Shown here: positions 34,201-45,800 of the stretch, one piece after another | Layout: every line of letters begins with the position of its first letter | Numbering within the stretch: the stretch's first letter is position 1 | Assembly: GCA_001599935.1 (NCBI GenBank) | Contig: BCIJ01000019.1 | Span: 86,669-150,668, forward strand | Direction of reading: 5' to 3' | From: Holtermannia corniformis | Lineage: Eukaryota > Basidiomycota > Tremellomycetes > Holtermanniales | DNA: 64,000 bases | Program-made: the position numbers and the translations under genes | The notes under the pieces: generated by a model | Told to the model about the DNA's origin: nothing | Seen by the model: the letters and a program-made list of their open reading frames with translations, nothing else | Databases searched by the model: none

Positions 34201-34410
34201 AGCTGAGCCGAAGCCGTCTTGGCATCGCTGACGAGCCATCAGCGTCATTCCGTGCAGCCGAGCCGTTGAACCGTACCGAAAGATGTCGGACGCGCCTCGG
34301 CGCTCGGTCGACGGAGGGACGTCGTGCGGCTGCCTGTGTGCTGCTGGACCGGGCGGAGCGAGCTGAGCAGGCCGGCGCCGAGTCGATGGGTGCCCTCGGG
34401 GACTTTGCAT
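31210..34410 (-). CDS. EST1/SMG7-like protein (nonsense-mediated decay / telomerase-associated family)
   Basis: 14-3-3-like/TPR protein of the Est1/SMG5-7 family, which binds phosphorylated Upf1 in mRNA decay or assists telomerase. The N-terminal exons give LKALLKERPPWSTDIDFTRQ, then helical stretches (LWLDTSYTLIGAYREHI, SFYRNLISRLVAFFRLQ). The signature follows: KGMICLGDIERYKEQYSD, FYEVARGLIPDNGAPSNQLA, ISTYMPDNFLCVYHYYRSLA, VPQPFPGAEANLDRA. The second half has the EST1-type helical domain and an acidic stretch. The C-terminus is Pro/Gln/Gly/Tyr-rich and ends in Trp-Gly at 31210. Start ATG 34410 has A at -3; an in-frame ATG at 34566 would add 52 residues. No PIN nuclease domain follows, which favours SMG7/Est1 over SMG6. 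Some exon joins at 31960-32260 are uncertain. Confidence 0.8.
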
Positions 34411-34657
34411 GCTGGGACCGGGAGAAGCGAGGACGGACAAGGTGGCTACGGTTGCATCCCGCGGCGTGCCAGCTGGGAAGGCGGGGAGTGCACTCGAGTC
34501 GAGACCGAGTGAAAGGGTTGCTCGCTTGCCAGGGATCAACGGAACGTCGAGTGCGGTCGAGAGCATGCAGAGCGTTGCAGTCGTTTCTCACCGTCCGTGG
34601 CACTCGAGTCGTCGGATCAGTTTATCACCGTTTGCATTCTACACCATGTATGATAGC

Positions 34658-36740
34658 CTACTTCTTGCCAAACCATCCTCCGAGCCAGCCTGTCGGCCTG
34701 CCTGCGTCTGGGTCGACCGACGGCGTCGCCTCTCGCGTCCGCGACCGGGCACTCGCTTCCGTCCCCACCGTCGCCGCCTTGACCGTCTCGACAGCCTTGC
34801 TAGCAGCGTAGACTACAGCCTGGACAGGTGCTGCTGTCGCTGCCGGTGCAGTCTTGCCCGCCAAGCGGTGCAACTCGTCCATCGGCAGCTCGATATAGTT
34901 GAACGCCGTGTCAAAGAACAATGGCTTCTCGATGCGCTCGGCAAACAGCGCTCGCTTGGCAGAGGACTCGAGCGCGCGCACTTTGGCTCGCAGCGGTGCG
35001 AGCTGCTCGGCTTCGGTGATGACCACGACTTGCTCCTTGAGCTCGGTCGCCTGCTCGCCGGTAAAGACGGCCTGGGCGTCTGCAAGCAGTTGGGCCGAGC
35101 GCGAAAGGAGCTGAATAGCCGACGCATACGACGGCGTCGGGTGGATCGTGTGCAAGCGCGCAAGGTGATAGCACCTGAGCGAGGTCAGCGTTACCCAGCA
35201 ACGCTCTGCCGACGTACCGAGTCGCACGAAAGTGAGCTTCAAGGCCTGCGACCCCACGTCGAACGTCGTCCTTTTCCTCGACGAGCGCCAAGGCACGCAT
35301 CTGCCCGATGCTCTGCAGCACGGTATCGTACAGCTTGATGACGACGGTCAAGTCTTTGATCGCGTGCTCGAGCTTGGTCTTGGTCGCGGACACGGGCACG
35401 ACGGTCGAGTCGCCGAGCGGGTTGGAAGACGACTCGGCGAGCAAGAGGTCGCGCTTGACTCGGTTCGAAAGCAGCAGGTAGACAATGTACTGATGCGCGT
35501 GCGAGAGCGAGGTTGCCGTCCGTGCGGATCGTAGCGAAGAGGATGCAGACGAGCTCTGCGTAAGTGTCAGCCCTCACCCGTGCACACGTTCATCCACGCA
35601 CCTCGTGATCCTCGACGAGCCTGCGAGCGACCGCCTCGGCATCACCGAGCGTGGCCAACACTGTATCCCACTTTCGCATCGAGCGAGCCTTGGGTCCACC
35701 CTGATCCTTGGCCGTGCTCTCCGTCTCCTTGAGTCCACCGAGGGCCGCCTGGACCTTGAGCATGACGCTCACAATCTCGGCGTTGCGCATCTCGACGTTT
35801 TCACCGGCAAACGTGACGTCGTCGAGCTGTCGCCTACCAGCCTCGTTTTCATTCACCCGAGTCTCAGCCTGGGTCGCCTCGATGAGATGACCGAGGCCAG
35901 GCAGGGTCTCTTCGAGCACGTCGTTGTCGAAATCGGCGACGACGGCTTCAATGTCGTGCGACTGTGTACGACCCATCTTGTACGCGCAGAACCGGATCAG
36001 AGGGTCGTACTGGTCGATAAACTCGTTGGCGAGCGCTTGGTCTCTCGAGTCGCGCGCACCGGCTGCCAGTGTTGATAGCAGCTTGCGTCGAGCCGCGAGG
36101 TCCGAGACGGCCTCTGGCCACGCAGACTGTTCAAACGCGAGTTCGGCTCGGACAGAGAGGTAGTAGATTGTGATCTCGGTCAAGACCTGTTGGGACAATC
36201 GAGCGGGCGTGAGCGCCTTGGCGATGGTGTAGAGCTGGGTCGCATAGCCTAGTGCGCGACGCAGTCGTGAGATCTGGTCTCGCCGGGTGTGCGGTCGTGG
36301 GTTTGCCAGAGGAAGAAGAGCTTTGTGCGAGTGAGAGTGAGCGAGAGCGCGCTCGGCCGAGAACAAGAGCAGCTGCAGGGATCTGTCCAATGTGAGCTCA
36401 CAGTCGCTACCGTGCTGGCTGCCGACGCACTTGACATCCTTGACCGAGTCTGGGGTCACGGCCGGCGCCTTTTTGAACACCTTGCCTTTGCCGTTGGTGG
36501 TGGCCGTCGAGACGCGGAGTGCGCGCAGCTTGTTGGAGCAGTGTTGCCTGTGACTATCAGCGCTGGTGTTATGCTCTCATCGCCGACCCGCACCTGTAGC
36601 GATCATGGTCGCCGTTGCGGAGGCCATAGACGGCACGCTCCTTGCTGAGCAGGCTGAGCACTGGCGAGTCGGATCAGCTGCGGTCTGTTGGCTCGAGCCG
36701 ACTGACCTCTGAACGACAGGCTGCTCTTGGCCTCTGACAT
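34658..36740 (-). CDS. SRP68: Signal recognition particle subunit SRP68
   Basis: RNA-binding subunit of the cytosolic SRP, forming a heterodimer with SRP72 and remodelling SRP RNA. The first exon MSEAKSSLSFR joins to VLSLLSKERAVYGLRNGDHDRYR and then QHCSNKLRALR; the YGLRxGDxxRYRxxC arginine-rich RNA-binding motif is typical of SRP68. Long helical TPR-like exons follow (LFSAERALAHSH, LSVRAELAFEQSAWPEA, FCAYKMGRTQ). The C-terminus FFDTAFNYIELPMDEL and final GWLGGWFGKK match the SRP72-binding end of SRP68. The stop is at 34658-34660. Start ATG 36740 faces LSM7 across 130 bases. Confidence 0.93.
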
Positions 36741-36870
36741 GCTACAGACCGTGATCGCAGTGGAACAGCAGATAGACAAGCTGAAGATGAAGAGGACAGC
36801 ACGGTTGATTGGTCCCGTTCACTCATCGACGGCTACGACGTTGACGACTCTGTGTTCTACATCATCCACA

Positions 36871-37434
36871 ATGTCAAGCAGAGTCAGTATCCCCCCTGCA
36901 GCACCATCAGACACGACGCTCACAGCACCAGGGACAATCCCGAGGCGGAGCCGCACCCCGAGGCGGCCGAGGCGGCTCAAACGCTCGCGGCGGTGGACCA
37001 GCACAAGGCGACAAGAAACGCAAGGAGCACATTCTCAACCTCGCAAACTATGTCGATCAGACTGTCAGGATCAAGTTTCTCGGCAGCAGGCAGGGTCAGT
37101 CTCCACTCGAGTGAGAAACTAGACGCTGAGAGCGGGTTAGTGACGGGCACGTTGAAGGGGTTTGATCAGTTGATGAACTTGGTGTTGGATGATGTCGTTG
37201 AGGAGTTTCAAGGTGGGTACGAGGGCGGACTGCGAGCGGGGATGAGGCCAGGCTGAGAATGCACATAGACGGTCGCCCAGATCGCACTCTGGGCCTCGTC
37301 GTCCTTCGCGGTCCCAACATTTCATTGATCAGCCCGACAGACGGCTCTGCAGGTCTGTACCGCTCATTTCAGCCAGCGTGACAGTGCTGACGACTGGGAC
37401 TGCAGAGATCGCCAACCCGTTTGCGGCAGAGTAG
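36871..37434 (+). CDS. LSM7: U6 snRNA-associated Sm-like protein LSm7
   Basis: Subunit of the Lsm1-7 (mRNA decay) and Lsm2-8 (U6 snRNA) rings. The first exon encodes only MSSR (36871-36882); an intron to 36925 joins it to a Gly/Arg-rich leader, then KKRKEHILNLANYVDQTVRIKFLGSRQ (Sm1 motif). After the intron at 37095-37140 follows TGTLKGFDQLMNLVLDDVVEEFQ, and later RTLGLVVLRGPNISLISP (Sm2 motif with RG). GYDQLMNLVLDD-like sequence identifies LSm7 specifically. It ends NPFAAE at TAG 37432-37434. The RGG-like leader is longer than in yeast Lsm7. Its 3' end lies 42 bases from the end of MED17, tail to tail. Confidence 0.92.
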
Positions 37435-37476
37435 ATGATATGATGAACCACTACCACGCTGCATCTCGCTGGCACT

Positions 37477-39691
37477 CTAGTTTACGAGCGCCTTGACCCA
37501 GCTCTCGATCCTCTCCACAGAGCCCGTCTTCCACTCGACCCGGTCGTCCGCCGACACGGCAGTCAGCACGACCTCGCGCCGCACAAGCGACAACTCGATC
37601 CGCCTGCCATAACGCCATCAGCCTGCGCCTACGCAAAGCACCCATACTGACACACTATACCGTCCCACGATCAACCGATCATCCAACTCATCCACGAACC
37701 CATCGCCAGCGCTCGCCTCGAGTCGCGGCAACAGCAGGATCGCGAGCTCGCGCACAAAGACGTCGGCGAGCTCTTGGACATGGTCGAGTGCGAACGAGAC
37801 GCGTGGGAGCGAGACGGTCGTTTGGGCCGGTGGCGAGACGCTGACACTGATCGAAGGACTGGGTCCGATCAGTACTGACCAGAGGGCAACAGTGTCAGAC
37901 GGGACTGACCAGCCGTCGACGTGCAGCATCTGCACGACCCCGACGTCCTCGTCGAGATCCAAGCGCTCAAACAGCCTCGTCCAGTCAACCGCACCGAAAC
38001 CAGCAAAAGACGAAATGGTCTGCACCTCGCTGTGGATCCCGGCCTCCTGCAGCACGTCTGCAACATTGCGCACGATCGAGTCGAGCTGCGCGAGCGTATC
38101 CACAAAGCGCAGTACGCCGACGATCGGTTGCAGCACCGAGGATGGCGTCGTTGGTGTCGGTCGGAATCTGCGCGTAAACGCTGCAGTCTTGCGTGCGCGG
38201 TACGTGTTGAGCATGAGCAGACGGACGGCCGCGAGCAGTGCGTCGCACACGGGAGATGGGTGTGGACCCGGCGCGGGCTCGGTTTTAGTGTCGTACTGCC
38301 TACAGTCAACCTCGAGGCTTGCACCCAGCGCCTCACAAACCATGGAGAACCCCAGTTCAGTCCCATCGTCGAGCTTGAGCGTCGCAGAGTTCTTCAGGAT
38401 CGTGCTGCTTCCGGCAAACGAGCGTCGCATCTCGGCCACGAGCTGTGGCAAGGTCAGTCCCGGCAAGTTCTGCGCACGTCACGCACCTCGGCGTAGATTT
38501 CCTCTTCAAACACTTCGAGCTGCGCCACGGCAAGTGATGACGCTGGCGTTGATTCGTCGGTTGATGCCAACGCAGACACCTGTCGGTCCCTGCCCTTGAT
38601 CAGCTGGCAGCGTAACCGGCGGTTGCGACGGCTGTGGTATTCGAGGACTTGTTCAGACGTTGAAGACGTTGGGAACGTTGCGAGGCATCTCGTGCGGACC
38701 GCGGTGCTTGCTGCGACAGGACCTGGTCAGCCGTCAAAGTCTCGGCTTGGCAAACGAACCCTCATCAAGCGCATACGGGATCGCAAGATCCCTCGCATGC
38801 CCGCCAGCGTGCGCATTCGCACCAAACACCGGCTTTGCAATCAAGCTCCACCGGTCGCTCCCCTCTCGCCCCTCCCGAAGCCGGTGCACACTCTCCCAGT
38901 AGCCGTCGGCTTGGCGATTCGTCTCGCGCATCTGGGTGACCGCCTCATCAAACATGGCGGCACAATTGAGCGCTGCCTGGCGTTTGGTCGCGAGTGCGAG
39001 CTGGATGGCGCGCACTTGTTTGGGTACGGGCAGGTATGGGTTGACGGTGGTGCTGGTGGTGATGCTGCCTGTTGCGAGTGCGGGTGGGTTGGGATCGACG
39101 GGGATGGTCGAGGAGCCGGCGACGGGCACAGTGTCTGCGACGGCAGCGACGCCATCGACTGATGTTGCAGCGTTCACTGGCACAGCCTGACTTGTCGCAG
39201 CTACCAGCGTCCGCGCGAGCTCGTACACCAACCAGATCTCGTTGCGGGCCGTGCTGTCAACATCGTCAGTGCACTCGCCTTGGACCGTTCATCCGACCGA
39301 CTTGAGGTTCTGCAGCAGCTCGGCACGCATCTTGCCCATTGCTTCATAGCTCATCTGCTGATTCCGGTCCCCCTCGATCTCGTTGGCCGCCTCATCGTCC
39401 TCGACCGGCTTGATCGAGTAGTCTGGGTCTTGAGCGAGGTCGTCTGCGTGCACCGTGTTGAAGTCTCCACGCTCCTGCCAGACGCGATGCAGGCGTTCTG
39501 TGAGCTTGCTGCTGACATCTCGAGGTCTGTGTGATGCATAGGTCAGTCTCGACCGGCAGACGGTGAAGGATGAGCACCGACTGCTTGAAGATGAGCTCGC
39601 CCGCAGCGTTGATAGCTTCTAGGCGCTGCGGCTCGCCGGCGTCGTCTTGCTGCTCGACCGGCTCGACGGACACGAGCGTGTTCAGAGGCAT
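37477..39691 (-). CDS. MED17: Mediator of RNA polymerase II transcription subunit 17
   Basis: Head-module subunit of Mediator (yeast Srb4). The N-terminal part includes LTERLHRVWQERGDFNTVHA, DDLAQDPDYSIKPVEDDEA and EAMGKMRAELLQNLK. The conserved central part has LNCAAMFDEAVTQMRE, DRWSLIAKPVFG and ARDLAIPYALDEG, the 'W-L ... DL-I-PYA-DE' block of MED17. It is followed by LVAEMRRSF, STILKNSATLKLDDG and a C-terminal domain ending RIESWVKALVN at 37477-37479, after an intron at about 37607-37665. The provisional start is ATG 39691 (MPLNTLVSVEP). The frame shifts between that exon and the LTERL exon near 39540 and I could not place a convincing donor, so the first exon is tentative. Confidence 0.82.
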
Positions 39692-39877
39692 CTTGTGCTG
39701 TCCAGTGATCGTACAAGGTCGAGAACGAGTGCAGCAGCTCGACATCCTTGTTCGCTTCGACCAGTCACCTGACAACACTGGCTATCTGCTCTTGCACCTC
39801 GACAACGGCCTAGACTCGACTGTGGACTCGCTCATGCTGCTGGGATGACAGTGTGCGCCTTGCGAGATCTCTAGGCA

Positions 39878-42800
39878 ATGTCTGCGTCCCCTACCCCGAC
39901 AGCGGCAGCGGCCGTCAGCCGTACCACCGGCCCTGTCAACTATGTGAGCCGACCGCACCAGAGCACGGTACACTGCTCATAGCTCCCTAGCTCTTCCTCG
40001 TCGAGTTTGTCGTCGCAGTCGTCGTCGCACTCGCGTTCCTCTTCTTCTGGAACAGGCTGCTGGGCAGTGCTCTCTCATGGCTCATCCGGCTGTACGTCTG
40101 GCGCAAACACGATGCGTACATCAACATTGGTCAGTCCACCCAGCCTGCCAAGTGATGGCGCTCATCAGCCACAGGCTCTCTGCAGATATCCCCACTGGCA
40201 GGCAGGATCCTCTTTCGAGATCTCCACTACCACTCGAGCAACCTCTCGGCACGAGTCCTGCACGGCCATGTCACCTGGCGCTACTGGAAACTGCGAGTCA
40301 GGCAGGAGAGCGGTCAGCGCTCGTCAAAGCATCGTGTGTATTATCTGTGTCTGTGTGTTCTGCTGACACTGTCAGGCCGGCTGCCCTGTCGGATCAGCGT
40401 GTTTGCGGAAGGCGTCGAGCTCTTCGTATACAACCGTACACCAGCCTACGATGCCATCGTCGAGCGGATGAAGAAGCACGAGGCTGAGAATGAAGATGTC
40501 GAGCTCACAGACGTCTTTGAGCACAACGACCATGTCAAGCAGCGACGTGGCTGGAGGCGCCGCAAGCCAGAAGCCGATGAAGCATCGAGCAAGGACAGGT
40601 GGAGCCGTGACACTGATGACAGTGGGTCACCATGCTGCGCATGAGTCATACTCACTACACAACAGAGTATCCACCCCGTTCGGCGTCGACGAGTCGCCTG
40701 GGCGACTCGGTCAGTCAGCTCCGTCGAACAATGACAAAAGACCCCAAGCCAACGATCAGCTGGTTTCGCGAAGCCCTCCCAGTGGAGATCAACATTGTCA
40801 CGGGCGCGGTCGTCCTAGGAAATGATGCGACGCCAATGGTGCTCGTGGTCGATTTCAAGGAAAGCAATGGCACCGTCGAGGCGTCGCCTGTAAGTAGTAG
40901 CGCGCGCGCGAGGAATACAATTGATGCAAGGATCGCACAGTCGAAATCACCTCTAGACTACTACAAGTTTGCCGTCAACCTCAGCTTCAGAGCCCCAAAA
41001 GTGCTCATGCGCACCAACACGGACCACACCGGCGCTCTGCTGAACCACGGCAAGAAGATGTACGACAAGCTCTCTGAAGCCGAGTGAGTGCCGTGCACTT
41101 GCGGCCAATCAGTAGCTCATAACCGCAGTCCTAATCTGCTCGTCATCCCACCATCTGTTCTCTCGCTCCGGGACAAGTTTCGCGCAATGGCGAAACAGTT
41201 TGCGTTCCTATACAAGCCCGACTTTTCAATCTTGCCGACGTTGGAGCAGGGCCCGTGGAAAGGGCTCGCTCGCTATCGAGAAGGTGAAGATGCTGGTGTG
41301 ACCTTTGGCAAAGCGCCGCACGAGATCGAGTATGCCAAAGTCGCGACTCTGCTCGACTCGCCGGCGATGGATGTTTCCGTCTACTATGACGAGACAGGTC
41401 AGTGTGGTCGGTCGTCTATTACAGACCGCTGATAAGCGCAGGAACCGTCATGGGTGACTCGACAAACAGGGATCCGATGGTGAACGCATCGGATGAGCTG
41501 GGGAACGGCGACATACCTCCAGAGTATGGAATCGACGTGGTGATACACGGCGGTACGGTCAAGTATGGCCCTTGGGCAGACCGTCAGCGGTACGTCTTCC
41601 GCGTCGCCAACCTCCCTGGCTGAGCTGTCACACAGTGATGCGCTACAAAAGGCGTTTGCGCCGTCAATCTTCTTCGACTCGGAGCCGCACCGCAGATTGC
41701 AGCCGGGTGACAAGCGGGTAGCGACCGCGCTCAAGCTCACGATCCGGTTGGACGAGCAGACCGAGCTGCGGCTGCCTACACGAGAGTTCAGCAAGGTACG
41801 CGTTGGACTCACACCCAACCACGGTGACTGATTCGATGATAGGACTGGCAATACGACAACAAACGTCAGAATCCGGGCAAAATCAGGCCGTACGGTTGGC
41901 TCGACGCCAAGGTTGGCGCCAACTCGTACATCACCTACATTCAGTCTCTGTATGCCTCGGCAAAAGGCTACGACTCGATGCTCGAGCTTCACCTGGATGG
42001 CATCTCGATCGTCACTAGCGTCAACATGCAGACGTTTATGACGGCCGACGTCTGCCGAGTAAGTCACCCAATCCCTCGCGACGCGCTCTGCTAAGCATCG
42101 CTAGCTGTCATTGTCAATGCCGACGCCGTTACGGTGGAACGAAAAGCGCGAGTGGGGGTTCGACATGTCCATGGACCGACCCGACATCTTCCTGCTTCGC
42201 GACCATGTCACGCTCATTGCCGACCTTGCCAAGGACTGGAGTTCGGGATCGACCGGCGACTTTTTCCACTTTGTACCAAACAACTACGATTTCCGAGTCG
42301 CGCTCAACAATTACGCTCTGCACATGAATGTCAACGACTACAACATCGTCGATCGGCCCACAAGTCTTGATGATAACGGTTTGTTCAAGGCAATGTCGGG
42401 CTGCGGCTGATTCGCTCACGTAGCTTTTGCGCATTTGACTGGACCCAGCATCGGCGCGGTAGTGAGCTTGGCAGCCGTCAAGTATCGGCCCGAGTTCTCG
42501 ACTATCCCATTCACTGTCAAAGCGCGAGATGCAGTGCTTCGCATCAGCGTGCCACAGTGGGATACGCATACCTCTTTCGATACGGGTAGGACGACCGACA
42601 TTGGGCGCATAGGCGACATCATTGTCAATGGGTCCTACTTGTACTACTCGAGCCCGAAACCAAGCCATCAAGAAACACTCACTCTCGACATTGACGTGAG
42701 CTCTATGCGTTCGTATTTGGCATGTACTGATAATCCATCACAGGCAACCCGTGTAGCGTTCAAGTGCCTCGGGTGGGTGCTTCGGCGTCTGTTCGCAGTC

Positions 42801-45800
42801 AAAGACAACTATTTCGGCGCCTTTACAAACTTTACAACTTTTGGCGAATTCAGTGAACGCTTTGCGGAGGATCCCAAGCTCGTCGGTGATCGTGTGGAGG
42901 AACGGTACAGACCTGGTCGGGTGAGTTGGAGAGCGCTTGACCGCATGAAGCTTACCAGGGCCAGTCGGACGCTTTTGCGGTTTCTTTGACTATACGTGTG
43001 CAAGAGTCGCGTATCATCCTGCCTGAGGACATTTATGATTGCCTCCAAGGCGCAGTTATCCCAGTACCAGAGTTCTCGATGACCCTGCGGTCGACTGAAG
43101 CGTTCATGGGTACGCTTCCGCTTCATGCCGAGTGACATTGCTGAAGACGTGAAACAGAAATGTCGATCGACTTGCACCCGACGTACATGGTCTTTTTCGA
43201 CGACATTGACTCGGTGTATCCGCAGAGCCCAATGCCCGCGTTCAGCAAGCACGAGGTCATATTCTTCGAAGGTGATTCAGACATGCCTCCGACAGGCTCT
43301 TTGGTATCATGGTACTGACGAGAGACAGGTGTCGAAATCAAGGCCCATCGTCTCTTCGGGCCTCAGCCCCGCGCGATGACCTACATCTGCATCTGGGAAA
43401 TCCGGGCTAGTCTACTGCAGGCACACTTGACGCCACTGCTGGTGCACAGGTTGCAGAATGTCGGACGCGCTTTTAGCTGCAACTTTTCCGACGCAGAGAA
43501 CGCTCCCTCATCGGCATACGCACCTTTATCTGATCCGGATGGTTCGCATCGCCATCTCGCCGCATTCTGCAGCTGATCAATTCTGACAGTGACTTTCTTC
43601 AAGCTCAACATTGCAACGATCGATGCGACACTTTGGGATTCAACCGACCCGACCACGGCAGTGCATATGACAGCGCCAAAGGGTCTCATGCTGGACACGA
43701 GCTCTCATGCAACAACGGCGTATCAGACTCTGGTCGCCCTGTCCGTGCCCGACTTTTTGGCTGTCTGCATTTCTCGGCAGACTGAAGATCCCAAGTGGCG
43801 GGACGTGGCCTCGGCCGCTTTGGATCTGTCACTCGAGCTCTACAAGGCTCCCATCGGATGGCGTCAACACGCGATAGAACAGCAAAAGTACATTCGAGAA
43901 CAGGACGCAACGTCGGGCCGGGTCGAGGCACTGTATCCGTCAAACGGGCAGAAGCTTGGTCAGTCACAGCACGGCTCGCGAGATTTGTCTGACGGTCAAT
44001 CTAGCCACCCACGGTGCGGTATATCTACCGCACCCGTACCGCGGGGATCCCGGTTCGTCATGCTGACAGGCCGCTCTGCGTTGATGACTGACAGCGCTGC
44101 AGAGACCGCTTGGGAAGCAACATCCTCTAGATTGTCCTCAGCTTCAGCCTCGGACAGCGATGGAGATGCCTACCAAAGACGGCGCAACCGGTGGGTGACA
44201 TCACGCATACTGCGATGTGGCATTGACGCTGTTAGTCGATCCTTTACCACAGCGCGGGAAAGCCTCGAGGCAGCAAACTCTATAGGTGCCGAAAGTGACG
44301 AAGACAGTGATTATGACCATCAGTCAAGTAAGTTGAAATTCCCTCACCGGGCTTGGTTGACTCGATCAGCTTCTACCACTGCTCAAACCACGCTCAAGAC
44401 TGATGGACACCTCGAAGACGGGTTGGACCTTGCATCTGAAGTATTCCGGGGTGAAGGTGCATTGCATCCAGTCAGTCGAACTTTTCCGACGCGCGAGGAT
44501 ACTGAGGACCCACAGCGCGATGTTTGGCGCGACGACGCCAGCAGGTATACTGCGTCGATGGATCGCAGCAGTCTTCAAGCGGCGCCATTGTCGCATCAAG
44601 TGCAACATGGTGCAGACGTCATGCGCATCCGGTCACGTCGCGGACTCCATGTCACGCTCTGCCCTGCAGCAGTCACTGTCGTTAAGTGCCTCACGCGTCG
44701 ATTCAAGGAGATTGTAGGTGCAACACTAGTCACTGTGGGACACTCAATAATGATTCAGGTACCTCGTGCCGAGACGGTTCTGGACAAATTGCTTGATCTG
44801 CAAATCGACGCAGACAAAGCGTCGAAACAGCTACCTCACCTGCAAGAGCTGACCATGGACGTCGCTATACCTCTCGTCGTACTCGCTGTACAGCCAGGCT
44901 CCCAAATCGCACTCTCGTCTCAAGACAAGGAACAGCTCGCGTCCCTGCTTGTGGTGCGCGCAACTGCGTTGTCGTTGTTGAAACAGAGCCTGAACGGAGC
45001 GGGCCATCCCGTGCGCCAGTCGGGCCGGATAGCGCTCAGGGTTGGAACCGTCCGTGTGGACGCAAGCGGCGCTATCGACAACTCGAACCACGTCAGACTT
45101 GAAGATCTCATTGAATCACATCGGGATCAAGCCGTCGACAGGTCACTCGTGGCTCTCGTTCAGATCGGTCAAACGGATTTGGAGGTTGTCCAAGATGATG
45201 GCGTGACAGTCGATGGTCTATGCGCCGCCCTGCAGCTGGACGCTGTAGACGGAGCGTTCGACCTTGCACATATCCTGTATATCGAATGGGCGCACGTCAT
45301 ACAGAAAGCCGAGACGATTCCAGTACCGCAAAACTGTACTCGAGACCAATTCGTCATTGCCTCGCTGCTCCACGACGCCATCAACAGTGGAACGAGCACG
45401 ACGAACCCAAAGTTCATGGACGTCGAGGCCTCTGCACTACACGCCGACAAATTCACTAGCGTGCGGCATTCTCTCGGCTGGATGCTCCTCGCACGCTTTA
45501 GGCGGTGGCTGCGCACCGCTACCCTAGACTCTGTGAGCCGTCTGGCCGACTGGAATTTCCAAGAGTCGCATTCGCCCCCAATAGCCCGACATGGTCTCAT
45601 CACTCGACTAGCCAACTTGAAGGAGTGGGAACCTGTGAACCGCGAAGAAATACTTCAGCAAGCCTTTTTGGTACACGTCTATCCAGATCTCAAAGAGACT
45701 GCGCCCCTCAAGTCAACGCGGGCGATCACGCTCCGAGCTCGCCTAGCAGCCGCTCATGGTAAGCTGTACGGTCTAGCTATCGACCAAAGGTCCATCGGGA

